Shown: in pieces, positions 12,126 through 23,329 of the stretch
How the letters are laid out: each line of letters starts with the position of its first letter
Numbering within the stretch: position 1 is the stretch's first letter
Assembly (NCBI RefSeq): GCF_030272615.1
Contig: NC_081409.1
Span: forward strand, 24,450,406 to 24,510,405
Direction of reading: 5' to 3'
DNA from: Cryptomeria japonica
Lineage: Eukaryota; Streptophyta; Pinopsida; Cupressales; Cupressaceae
DNA length: 60,000 nucleotides
Translations under genes and position numbers: made by a program
The notes under the pieces: generated by a model
The model's input: the letters and a program-made list of their open reading frames with translations, nothing else
Told to the model about the DNA's origin: nothing
The model's database searches: none

Positions 12126-12915
12126 CTTACAACTGATATAGCTTCAAATCTTGCCCATTATAGGTTAGCCAAAAAACAAAACTATCTTGATATGCTAATT
12201 TGAAAGAGTTAGGGCTTTTTACCTCCTAAATTACAAATGGCCCTTTCCATAAAGATTCAAACTTCGCATGCACCCCTTTTGGTTCCCTTCTTCTGTCCCA
12301 AACCAAAACCTTATCACCCAGCATTAATTTTCATGGATCGCTCTCCTATCAAATATTTTCTTGACCCTAATTTGATTTTTTGTGATCTAATCAACTAGCT
12401 TGTCCCTTTCTTCATCAATCCTCATCAAATTCATAATCCTTTTCTCCAGAGAATCCTGAAAAATACACATCCTCAATGATAGTCTATAACTTGGAAGCCG
12501 CAAGTTCTAAGGGAACTGCCACCTGAGCGCCCACACCATATACCATTTCAAAATGTGACATCCATATAGCTCTTTTCAAAGATGTACGATTTGCCCAAAG
12601 AGCCTCATACAATCTTTTGTGCCAGTCTTTAAAGTTTTCACTCACCAATTTCTTCATAGTATTTATGATATTTTTATTGCTCGAATCCGCCTGGCCGTTA
12701 CCCTAGGGGTAATAATCTAAAGAGTGAGCGAGAGATATCCCATGATCATAACAAAATAATGAAATCTCAGCAGAAGAGAAGTTAGTTTCATTATCAGCCA
12801 CAATTTTTTGAGGAACTCCAAATCGAACCAAAATATTCTATTTAAGAAAATTACAATCTCAGAAGTTGTCTTTCACACTGGAATAGCTTCAACCCATTTG
12901 GTAAAGTAATCAGTG
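12126..12915 (-). pseudogene. E1 integrase, core to C-terminus, decayed
   Basis: Minus-strand reading from 12915: [13 protein letters not shown], then VADNETNFSSAE (second Asp region), GNGQADSSNKN (with a stop before it), EALWANRTS, MVYGVGAQVAVPLELA, a basic KKIFDRRA linker, then LGDKVLVWDRR (after a frameshift), WKGPFVI and YNGQDLKLYQL, ending at a stop at 12126-12128. This is the integrase core and GPY/F-type C-terminus of a Tat/Athila-like gypsy element. There are at least three in-frame stops and one frameshift. The first catalytic Asp lies upstream in 25777-26357. Confidence 0.85.
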
Positions 12916-12916
12916 G

Positions 12917-13462
12917 TCAATATTGAAAATCCTCAAGAAAACAGTGAATGATGCAGGAAAAGATTGGCATGTGCAACTCAATCCAGCACTTTGGGCATAC
13001 AGAACTAGCATCCGCACACCTATAGGAGCTACGCCATATTCATTGGTGTATGGATCTAGAGCAATTTTACCCCTGGAGGTAGAAATCCCATCACTTAGAG
13101 TATCTTTGAAAGGCCTCATTCCAGATGAAGAGTATCGAGTAAATCAACTGCAAGAGCTAGAACTCCTAGATGAAAAGTGACAACATGCCTATACTCACCT
13201 CAAAGCATATCAGCAATGCATATGCTGTAGTTACAATCACAAGGTAATTCCTCAAAATTTTAAAATTGGTGATCTAGTACTCAAAGAAAATCCTAGAAAT
13301 TGGCAAGATTGGGAAAAGAAAGGGAAGTTTGGACCTAACTAGTTAGGTCCCTATGTCATCATATCAGCCTATGGATTAGGTGCCTATCAGCTAACAACTT
13401 TAGAAGGGGATGTGATCGATGAACCAACCAACAACATCCATTTGAAGAAATACTACACTTGA
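12917..13462 (+). pseudogene. E3 integrase C-terminal part
   Basis: Reads [19 protein letters not shown], then [32 protein letters not shown], a stop (TGA 13178-13180), then SYNHKV, GDLVLKENP, a TAG, and LGPYVIISAYGLGAYQL, ending at TGA 13460-13462. This is the end of a gypsy integrase with its GPY/F-like tail. It is closely similar to the E2 integrase at 51725-52264 (shared [25 protein letters not shown]), so E2 and E3 are related. The minus-strand integrase immediately to the left belongs to E1, so the two are head to head. Confidence 0.85.
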
Positions 13463-14428
13463 GCAAGTCTAATGCACGGAAAAGTCAAAAACATTTAAAA
13501 AAAAAAAATCAAGAAAAAGAAAACAGCAAGGTGCAATCAAAACAAATGGTGAAAACGTGGCAATGGGCACTACTTGTGAGAGGACAGTTGCTCTATCTAT
13601 CTTTACTCTCGAGCCTTTTGAATCCACAATCAAGCACTATTGGGCATCACCCAACACTTTATCAGAATAAGCATTATCCAGGACATACTGAGCATAGTCA
13701 CTATCTTGGTTTATCCACACATCACTTTATCATTTCCACCATGGCTTGGTAATCACTGTACATATCCACATTAGGAGGTAAATTTAGCTAAGGGCACCAT
13801 TGATCAACATTCCATCCTAAAGAAAAACTTGCAACAAACTCAGAACATCATATCCAACAAACGAATCAACAAACACGAGAGCAACACATTGATCATTTAA
13901 AATAGATTCACAACACACGATGGATGATTTTCTGAAGTATCTAATGTTTGCATCTTGCATAAAGTTTTGACTATTTTTGCAATTGAAATTTTTTGCATTA
14001 TTGGATCCTCTACATTTTCTCAACGATGTATTGAGCTAGAGAAAGTGGTATGGACTCCAATATCTTTTTAGTTTTCTGTCTGTGAGGCGATCATTTGTAC
14101 TGTGCAAATACTTGTCTTGAGACATGATTCAAAGCATATCATTGAAGACATGATTCCACTTTACGGATACAAATGGTTTAATCTTGTCTGTTTATATGCA
14201 AGCCACACTTAGGTCATCTTGGTTCAATTATACCTCGATGCTTGTGCCATCTTGTAAAATAAAAAACCATGCAAATTTTTCTCAGGTCATTATGGTTCAA
14301 TTATACAATTATGCTTGTAGAAATTTTCAACATATCTTAACAAATCAATGCTCAATGATGGTAAACAAAAAGAAAGAAAAAACATGTGACTATACAAGAA
14401 TGACAAACACAGAATGAGGATGCTCAAA
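13463..14428 (+). other. E3 post-integrase noncoding region
   Basis: No conserved ORF. A 97-codon plus-strand frame at 13459-13752 has no recognisable domain and looks like chance. Confidence 0.5.
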
Positions 14429-14557
14429 TTAGTTTCATATCATTTTATAATTAGTTGCATATCATTTTACAATTAGTTGCATGTCATTTTACAGTTAGTT
14501 GCATATCATTTTACAATTAGTTGCATGTCATTTTACAGTTAGTTGCATATCATTTTA
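14429..14557 (+). repeat. 22-bp tandem repeat, six units
   Basis: Units start at 14429, 14451, 14473, 14495, 14517 and 14539, on the pattern TTAGTTGCATRTCATTTTACAR. Units 2-5 alternate between ATATC...ACAA and ATGTC...ACAG, making a 44-bp higher-order period. Tandem arrays in the 3' untranslated region are typical of Tat/Ogre elements. Confidence 0.9.
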
Positions 14558-14740
14558 TCAATTATCATACATCTCATTTTCAAGATACATCTCACAACAT
14601 CATGCACCATCACATCATATTCATGAAATATCAAATCACATGCATCTATCTAAGCATTGGAAAATCATCATAGAATCATCAAAATCATATAGAAAGCATC
14701 ATCCATAAAGCATCACATAAGGATCAAGAAAAATGGTGTC

Positions 14741-14741
<1 letters not shown>

Positions 14742-14820
<79 letters not shown>
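14742..14820. repeat. (TA)n microsatellite, 79 bp
   Basis: Uninterrupted TA dinucleotides. Confidence 0.98.
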
Positions 14821-14823
<3 letters not shown>

Positions 14824-15475
14824 AAAAATGATCAAGTATACAAAATATGTCATGTCTATCCCAAGTACAACAAAATGATCAAAATACAATAGATACAACA
14901 TCTCTTAGGTATGACTATCTCCTGAGGGTGACGGTCTCGCAGCTGATGTTCCAGCACCGGGATCCCTAAGTGGATCCTGATGAGCAGGCCCTATCGCGCC
15001 TCTGCTCTCTGTCCTCGACCCAGTCTACCTGGATCGACTAGATCTCGTAGCTATGAAGCTAGGAACTTTGCGCTCCCTGGGCACCACATCCATGCCTTCG
15101 ATAGTACTCTGCCTCCTTGGCTATCAAAGAAAAATCCTTGAGGGTGTCTCTCATCGAGCCACCCACCGCCGCTCTCTCCAAAGTCTCTGCTCGAGCCTCA
15201 TCTCGACCCAACTGCTCCAAAACTGTATCTCACTCAGTAGTCAGCTATGTAATCTATTGTTGATGTGCCAGTAGCTGTGTTTGTAGATGCTGCACTGATA
15301 ACTGTAAGGACCTAATCTGAGCATCCTCCCAGTGAGTCAGAATTTGAATCGGGAGGGGTACCTATTTAGTGGTACCCCTTGTCCCTCTCCCTATCCTCGA
15401 CGCTAGTGGGGGTAAAACATCCGACCTCCTCCTCTGACTCAGTTGTCTAAACTCATCAGTCCCTCCCACTTCTGC

Positions 15476-16211
15476 TGTAGACACCTAAAATTGTCATGTC
15501 TAATTAAATAAATATTTTATTTATTTAATTATCTAAGCCTAATTCTTCTATTAATTAAATAAATCTTTATTTATTTAATTAATTCATTTATCCTCTTCTA
15601 GCCTTATTTCTCATTTAAATTATCCTTTTCCTAAATTAAATAAATATTTTATTTATTTAATTGATCCCACTTCTTCTATTAATTAAATAAATCTTTATTT
15701 ATTTAATTAATTCATTAACCTTTTCTACCCATGACACATGTCATTCATCTCTTAATTCATACACTACCTACCCCTCTTATTATTTTATTATTTCTTTTAC
15801 CTACCCTCTAATCATAGCCGACCTCCTTTTACACCTCTCAATCTTATCCCTCCATTTCATATAGTGTCTTCTATATAAGGAGATGCTTCCTTCATTATTA
15901 AACCCTAACTACTTGATCAATTGACTACACTACGATCCTACTTGCAACCACATTCTGTTCTTAATTGAGCTCTTGTGCACATAAAATCTGAGAGCAAATA
16001 TATCAAGAAAGATCAATGGAGATAGGAAGAATGGAGATCCAAACCCTATTGGACATGTGATGGTATAATCTTTGTGATTTCATTTGATTTGCATTGTCTT
16101 AGGTAATCTTCATATGTTATGGTGGATCTTTGTTCTTGTTAGGCTAGGGTTTTGTGGTTGAATTCATCCTTTCAATATCATTATTATTGTTATCCATTTT
16201 CACCATATACA
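15476..16211 (+). repeat. LTR related to E1 LTR, probably solo
   Basis: Starts TGTAGACACCTAAAATTG and holds four near-palindromes of the AATTAAATAAATATTTTATTT type at about 15503, 15553, 15632 and 15679 (an ABAB pattern with period near 128). It has a TATA box (TATATAAGGAG, about 15875) and the same downstream blocks as the E1 LTR. The end at CATATACA (16211) is set by alignment. The flanks TCTGC and ACGGC are not a clean duplication, so the edges are approximate. PMD-gene sequence lies on both sides and no internal region is attached, hence probably solo. Confidence 0.65.
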
Positions 16212-16580
16212 ACGGCTATCACCTCTCCTATCCTCTCCTCACCCTTAGCTCCAATAGCCAAACCTCCCCTCCCTCTATCCTCTACCTCTCACCGCACTAA
16301 TCTCTCTGCCCATATACCTCTGTCACCACCAACTCCACCTCTCTCTCCTCTCCTCCCCCGATCTACTCTCCCCCTATCCCCTCGTTGAGCTCGGCCACCT
16401 CCTCCACCATCTCCACTATCATCACCTCCACAATCTCCACTGTCATCACCTCCACCATCCTTGCCTCCCTCATCCAGCTCCTCTCCATCCTCTCCCCGTC
16501 TCCCTAGCCTCTTGGGCTGCTCATCCTCATCATCCTCAAAAGTAGGAATAATCTCTGCTAGATCTGATATCCTGGCCACC

Positions 16581-16585
16581 GCATG
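16581..16585. repeat. Target-site duplication GCATG, left of copia B
   Basis: Directly precedes TGTTGAAATG; matched at 21496-21500. Confidence 0.9.
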
Positions 16586-17016
16586 TGTTGAAATGTGGCG
16601 ACTGATCAGCAAAGTACTGTACACTTAGTACGTATCCTCACTGGGGTCTGGGGTCGAGTCTAGCCCCGAGCAGGGGTTCAAGGGCGGCAACCCCCGAGAA
16701 ATTTTTTTTTGCCATTTTTTCGTTGATGAAAATCGACATTGTAATAAAACCCTAAAAAGGCTGGCTTTGTTTGTTTCCCTAAAAACGCATGTTATAAGCG
16801 GCTGGGATGCTTAAGGCATTGTAAGGTTGATGTACTGTTTTTGCTGGATAATATGAAAGATTGGACGGCTGTGTATGGTGGACGTAACCCATTCTGGGTG
16901 AACCACGTTAAATCTCTATGTTATCTATGTCCTATTTTATTTCTTTATCTTTTGTATTTAAATCTGCATATAATTGTTAGTTCATATTTGCTTCGGATCT
17001 GCTTGAAACCCTAACA
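16586..17016 (+). repeat. 5' LTR of copia B (longest version)
   Basis: 431 bp, TGTTGAAATG...CCTAACA. It holds a GC-rich, CpG-bearing segment (about 16637-16725) with GGGGTC/GACCCC-like inverted blocks and a T-run. The other three LTRs of this family each lack all or part of this segment, with different end points. Confidence 0.93.
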
Positions 17017-17017
17017 A

Positions 17018-17030
17018 TTGGTATCAGAGC
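17018..17030 (+). other. Primer-binding site (tRNA-iMet), copia B
   Basis: TTGGTATCAGAGC follows the LTR end, as in copy A. Confidence 0.9.
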
Positions 17031-17076
17031 AAGGTTTTCTGTAAATTGGCAGGACTTTCAGATTTGAGTGGGAGCA

Positions 17077-20000
17077 ATGGAGGATTCCAAATTCAAGGTC
17101 AAAAATTTTAACGACCAGAATTATCATTTATGGAAAATGTAGATGAAGGATTACCTGTATCAAAGGGATTTGTGGTGGCCATTGGAAGGAAATGCAAAGA
17201 AACCGACCACAATATCAGATGAAGAGTGGCACATTTTAGATAGAAAGGCACTAGGATCCATTCGATTGTGCCTTGTGTCATCTGTAGCATTCAATATAAC
17301 AGAAGCAAAAATGATTGTAGATTTCATGGCAACATTGGCTAAGTTGTATGAGAAACCCTCAGCTTCGAATAAGGTATTTCTTATGAAGCGTTTGTTTAAT
17401 TTGAAAATGAGTGAGGGAGGATCTCTAGCGGAGCACTTAAATGAATTTAATACAATTACCAATCAATTGTCTTCGGTAAAAATTACCTTTGCAGAAGAGG
17501 TTAGGGCTCTCTTGATTTTATGTTCTTTGCCAGAAAGCTGGAATAGCTTGGTTATGGCTGTAAGTAACTCTGTCTCTGGTAAAAATACTTTGGTATTTGA
17601 TGATATTGTTGGTGTTATCCTAAGCGAAGAAATGCGAAGGAAAAGCACAGGTGAGACTTCAACATCATCGGGTAGTGTTTTGAATGTGGAGAACAGAGGA
17701 AGATCAAAGGAAAGATGAAAAGGCCCTGGGAATGAGAAGTCACGAGGGAAGTCAAAGAAATGACTCTCTCAATCTAGAGGAAAGAAAGATTGCTGGTACT
17801 GCGGAAAGCCTAGTCATCTAAAGAAAGACTGTTGGTCTCGGAAAAACAAAGAAGGAGACAAAAATGAAAATGACAGTAAGGAAGCTAATATTACAAGTAA
17901 TACTTTACAAGATGCTTTAATCTTATGTTTGGATAATGTTAATGATTCCTGGGTAATAGATTTTGGGGCTTCATTTCGTGCTACACCCAATAGAAAATAT
18001 TTTCTAGATTATGTTCAAGGTGATTTGGGATAGGTATATTTGGGTGATGATGAGCCCTGTCAAATTGTTGGAAAAGGAAAGATAAAGATCAAGTTATAGA
18101 ATGGTAATGACTGGTTTCTGCAGGAGGTAAGACATGTTCCTAATTTAAGAAGAAATTTAATTTCTGCAGGGCAACTAGGTAGTGAAGGTTGCATAGTTAC
18201 CTTCTCAGATAGTATGTGGAAGGTCACTAAAGGATCATTAGTAGTAGCTAAAGGTGCGAAGGTAGGCACATTATATCTGTGTACTGGTAACACTTACTCT
18301 ACGTTAGCTACTACATATAAAGTTATTGCAGGGACAACAACAATAAATGTTGCAAGAACAGATTTGATAATGTGGCACCATAGGCTTGGGCACATGAGTG
18401 AGAAAGGGATGAAAATCCTTCACTCCAAAAATCTATTGCCTAGACTAAAGAAGATTGATTTAGAGTTCTGTGAAAACTGTGTTTATGGTTAACAGAAAAG
18501 AGTCAGATTTCTCAAGGTTCGGAAAGAGAAGAAGAGTGAGAAGTTAGAGCTTGTACATTCAAATATATGGGGACCAACTCAGGTATCATCTCTTGGTGGC
18601 TCTTTTTATTATGTTATTTTTATTGATGACTCAACCAGAAAAACATGGATATATTTCCTAAAGCAAAAATCAGATGTTTTTGAAACTTTTAAGAAATGGA
18701 AAACTTTGGTTGAGAATGAGACAAGAAAAAGGTTGAAGTGTCTCAGATCAAATAATGGAGGTGAGTATTGCAGCAAAGCATTTGAAGATTACTGCTCCTT
18801 AAATGGGATTCAAAAGCAAAAGATAGTTCCAGGAACTCCACAGGAAAATGGTGTGTCAGAGAGAATGAATAGGACTATCATGGAATGCGCGAGGAGCATG
18901 AGATTGCATGCTGGATTGCCCTTACATTTTTGGGCAGATGTTGTACATACTGCTGTCTATTTGATAAATAAAGGACCTTCAACCCCTTTGGATGGTGGTA
19001 TTCCAGAGGAGGCATGGACTGGTAAAAAGGTAAATTATTCTTTTCTAAAAACTTTTGGTTGCAAAGCTTTTGTCCATGTTGATAAAGAAACTAGAGCCAA
19101 GCTTGATGCTAAATCTCAGAAATGTACCTTCATTGGATATGGGATAGATGAATATGGCTATCAGTTATGGGATTTTGAAAATAAGAAAATAATTAGAAGT
19201 AGAGATGTTATATTCAATGAGAAGGTTATGTATAAAGAACAAATGCAGGAAAAGAAGCATGAACAGGACAAACAAGAATATGTGGTGTTGGATGAGATTC
19301 CTGAAAATGAAATGCCACAAGTACCTGATGCTCAGCAACAACAGATTGCCCCACAAACTCCTGCAAGTGTTAGATGTTCTATGAGGACAAGTAGACCCTC
19401 TGAAAGATTTTCTCCTTCTTTGTATTCTATTTTATTAACGGATTCTGGTGAACCAGAAGAATATGAAGAAGCAATGCAAGTAGATGCCAAACAACAGTGG
19501 GAACTAGGCATGAAAGAGGAGATGGACTCCTTGATAAAAAATAAGACTTGGGACTTAGTCCCTTTACTTGCAGAAAAAAGAGCCTTGCCTAACAAATGGG
19601 TTTATCGGCTGAAGGATGAGGAAGGAGGTCAAAAAAGATATAAGGCCAGACTTGTGGTAAAAGGTTTTGCACAGAAAAAGGGTATAGATTATGATGAAAT
19701 ATTTTCTCTAGTTGTAAAAATGACTTCAATTAGAACTGTACTTAGTCTTGTGGCTGTAGATGATTTACATCTTGAACAATTAGATGTCAAAATAGCTTTT
19801 CTCCATGGAGATCTGGAGGAGGAAATTTATATGTTGCAACCACAGGGATATGAGGTCAAAGGTAAGGAGAACTTGGTGTGCAGGTTGAAGAAAAGTCTGT
19901 ATGGCCTAAAGCAAGCACCCTGACAATGGTATTTAAAATTCGCTAGTTTCATGGCTGAACACGGTTATCATAGATGTCATTCTGATCATTGTGTATATTT

Positions 20001-20958
20001 TAACAGATTTGAAAATGGTAGTTATATTATCCTGTTGCTTTATGTTGATGACGTGCTTGTTGCTAGGTCTAACATGCAACATATAAATGATCTTAAACAG
20101 AAATTAGCCAGGTCATTTGCTATGAAGGATTTGGGTGTAGCTAAGCAAATTCTTGGTATGAGGATTACACAGGATAGGAAAAATATAACCTTGAATTTGT
20201 CCCAAAGTGAGTATATAAAGAAGGTGTTGAAAAGATTTAACATGCAGGATGCAAAAATAGTTAGTACACCTTTGGCTAGTCATTTCAAATTGACTAAGGA
20301 GATGTGTCCAAAGGCACAAGAAGAGGTTAATAAAATGTCTAACATCCCATATTCATCAGCTGTTGGCAGTCTGATGTATGCAATGGTATGCACAAGGCCA
20401 GATATTGCACATGCAGTGGGAGTTGTGAGCAGGTTTATGAGTAATGCGGGTATGGAACATTGGAATGTTGTGAAATGGATTCTTTTGTATTTGAAAGGAA
20501 CTACTACGAAGGCATTATGTTTCAAAGGATCTAATGCTGCTCTAAGTGGATTTGTTGACTCTGATCTAGCAGGTGATATTGATTCACGAAGGAGTACTAC
20601 AGGGTATGTTTTTGCTATAGGGGGAACTGCAGTAAGTTGGATTTCTAGGCTGCAAAAGGTTGTTGCACTTTCAACCATTGAAGCTGAGTATGTTGCTCCT
20701 ACAGAAGCTAGCAAGGAGATGATTTGGTTGCAATGTTTTTTGATGGAATTGGGTCAGACACAAGAGGATAGCCCATTGTATATTGATAGCCAAAGTGCCA
20801 TTCATCTTGCAAGGAACTCTGCTTTTCATTCAAGGACAAAGCAAATTCAGCTCAGGTACCACTTCATCTGGACTATTTTGGAGGAGGGTCAATTATGGCT
20901 TGAGAAGATTCACACAAGTGAGAATCCTGTCGATATGTTCACAAAGGCAAATCGATAG
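17077..20958 (+). pseudogene. Copia B gag-pol polyprotein, disrupted
   Basis: Starts at ATG 17077 (MEDSKFKV). Stops in Gag are TAG 17140-17142, TGA 17716-17718 and TGA 17761-17763. The zinc knuckle is CWYCGKPSHLKKDC (Gly to Ser, but all metal ligands present). The protease motif is DFGA instead of DSGA, with further TAG stops near 18030 and 18097. Integrase has TAA at 18490-18492, and both catalytic Asp positions are Asn (HSNIWGP, RSNNGGEY), while the Glu (PQENG) remains. RT is open to TGA 19921-19923, has YVDD at 20041-20052, and continues as one frame through RNase H (EAEY) to TAG 20956-20958. The stops at 18490 and 19921 match those of copy A exactly. Confidence 0.92.
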
Positions 20959-21081
20959 GAGAAGCTAATTTCTTCATCAGTTTCTGTTGGTCTTCTTGAT
21001 TGATAACTGTGGAATTTATACCAGTCAAGTCCTAGTGTTTTATCTAGCGAATGTTGCATGTACAGTGGTGTCGTGTAGTAT

Positions 21082-21159
21082 CAGTCTCCAAGTGGGAGAT
21101 TGTTCGGTGTGGAGCCTGATCAGTCTCCAAGTGGGAGATTGTTGAAATGTGGTGACTGA
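21082..21159 (+). repeat. Double polypurine tract of copia B
   Basis: A 39-bp unit (21082-21120) repeats at 21121. After the second AAGTGGGAGATTG the sequence changes to TGTTGAAATGTGG, the canonical LTR start. The first unit keeps the TGTTCGGTGTGG form seen in copy A. Confidence 0.88.
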
Positions 21160-21495
21160 TCAACAAAGTACTGTACACTTAGCACGTAATAAAACCCTAA
21201 AAAGGCCGACTTTGTTTGTTGCCCTAAAAACGCATGTTTTAAGCAGTTGGGATGCTTAAGGCATTGTAAGGTTGATGTACTATTTTTGCTGGATAATTAG
21301 AAAGATTGGACGGCTGTGTATGGTGGACGTAACCCATTATTGGACGGCTGTGTATGGTGGACGTAACCCATTCTGGGTGAACCACATTAAATCTCTATGT
21401 TATTTGTGTCCTATTTTATTTCTTTATCTTTTGTATTTAAATCTACATATAATTGTTAGTTCATATTTTCTTCGGATCTGCTTGAAACTCTAATA
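21140..21495 (+). repeat. 3' LTR of copia B
   Basis: Starts TGTTGAAATG and ends CTCTAATA, where the usual final CA has become TA. It lacks the segment between GCACG and TAATAAAACC. It carries a 34-bp tandem duplication (21305-21372) of the ATTGGACGGCTG...CCCATT stretch. Confidence 0.9.
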
Positions 21496-21500
21496 GCATG
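21496..21500. repeat. Target-site duplication GCATG, right of copia B
   Basis: Exact match to 16581-16585. Confidence 0.9.
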
Positions 21501-22639
21501 CACCGTAAAAAGTGCTATGTACTCCTTTGTCATACCCATGTCTACTATCCCATACGCGTAATCCCAAATCTGGTTGGCTAGGTGAAAGAACTCCTCAACT
21601 ACCACCATGTTGTTAATAGTGGGCCCCCACTCCAACACATCCTGCCTCCATCGAGCATATAAGCATGTTCCCTGTGGAATCCTCTGCTATCATCCATACT
21701 ATAGATGAACCCGGTTGTGCATGAATCTCTCTATAACAAAGGGCATCTGCCCTATCAAATATCTGGACATGTAGACATATGGCATCTCCATCCCATCCTC
21801 TGCCCACACCTCACCATCTGTATACAATCTCCAAATGATTATATCAATATCATCTAGCACTCTCCTCCATTGCTCTAGTTTACCTAGCTTATGTTGGATA
21901 ACTATCCCTCTATATCCATAGGCATAAGTGCATCCAATGGGCCTATCTCTATCTTGAAGTGGCCTAGCAATGGGAATATGCTCCCACACCCATACTTATA
22001 GCAGCGTCACCCTAGCTGATAGACTATTGTATCCCAGATAAACCACCTGATGCAGGTCCCTATACAAGTGGGCCAACATCGCAGACCCCCATGCAAATCG
22101 GTAACCCTATATCACCATGTCCTCCAACACCAATCCCCATCCCACTACCAGTCCCTTCGACCTATGGTCAGGACATAAGAAACCACCTATGAAACCTGCC
22201 AGTATTGATGGTAGAGGAGCATAATCCAAATCAATGAACTCCTGCCATGGGATATCATACCCACAAATCATGTCATCATGTAGTATCCGACGAAGAGCCT
22301 TTGTACTACTCTCCTCAGTCTGCTCATATGGCAAAAGCGCACCAACCACAAGAATCTGCAAAATCTGGTAGCAATCCTCAAGTGTCACCGTGATCTCACC
22401 TGCCACCAAATGAAAGGTGTTGGTGTCACTATGCCACCTCTCGGCCAGTGCTATCAACAAACCCTGGTTAATGATATACCAGGGCATCTCTAACAAAGAA
22501 GATAGTCTGCATCTCTCAATAATATCCCTGTCAGCCTATTTCAGTCGTGGTATCAAAGACCATGATCTCAGAAATCACTCTCGCAACTGCACAACCCCAA
22601 GCCGCTCCTGTCACAAGAAAAACATGTTCAATATCAGTT

Positions 22640-23190
22640 CCACCATCATATCAAAAATCTATATCAAAAACATCAAATTCATATCAACTTGTAAAACATA
22701 TCAAGTTTCACATTATATCAAATCCATATCAGATCATATCAACTTGAAACAATGCAAATCAAATCAAGTTATCTATCAAAAACATCAAATTCATATCAAC
22801 TTATAAAACACATCAAGTTTCACATCATATCAAATCCAATATCAGATCATATCAGCTTGAAACAATGTAAATCAAATCAAGTTATCTATGAAACATTCAT
22901 ATCAACCTATAAAAAAACTCAAGTTCCCTATCCACATCAACTTGAAACACAACTCAAGTTCCACATTCATATTAACTTGTAAACAACTCAAGTTTCAAAC
23001 CCATACCAACTTGAAAAACAACTTAAGTCCCACATTCATATTAACTTGAAACAATGAATATCAAATCAAGTTCATATCAAGCATCCATATCAAAATCCAT
23101 ATCATATCAAAACCATATCACCATCAGATCCCATAAACTTGAAACATTGAAAATTAAATCAAGTTCTCTCTCTAAATCATATCAAAAACC
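22640..23190. repeat. Degenerate array with 112-bp period, rich in AACTTGA/TCAAGTT
   Basis: Two recognisable 112-bp units start at 22662 and 22774 (TATCAAAAACATCAAATTC), followed by shorter degenerate units to about 23190. AACTTGA and its inverse TCAAGTT recur throughout, giving many short inverted repeats, along with CATATCA words. Confidence 0.8.
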
Positions 23191-23329
23191 ATATCAAGAC
23201 TCATATCGGACAATTTCTAAAAACAACGACAGCTGGCACGCAGACTGACTGTCACACCCATCCCGAGAAAACTGGCAAACACCTACCTATCTTTCTTCAT
23301 CTCATCATCCCTTTCAAAATCCTATTTTA

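Larger units (their letters stand above)
16586..21495 (+). mobile_element. Ty1-copia retrotransposon copy B, same family as A, defective
   Basis: A 4910-bp element with 5' LTR 16586-17016, primer-binding site 17018-17030, gag-pol 17077-20958, a double polypurine tract and 3' LTR 21140-21495, flanked by perfect GCATG duplications. It lies inside the antisense PMD gene of E3. Its pol has the deletions of copy A intact, but it has more stops in gag and protease and has lost integrase catalytic residues. Confidence 0.93.

Noticed and set aside
14713-14901. Minus-strand ORF with an Ile-Tyr repeat
   Set aside because: Translation of the TA microsatellite only.
16289-16624. Stand-alone acidic/Gly-rich 111-codon gene
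   Set aside because: It starts inside the copia B LTR; the real content is the continuation of the antisense PMD reading.
22417-23248. Plus-strand ORFs rich in Ser, Lys, Ile and Gln
   Set aside because: They read through the degenerate repeat array and the opposite strand of the PMD exon, with no conserved domain.
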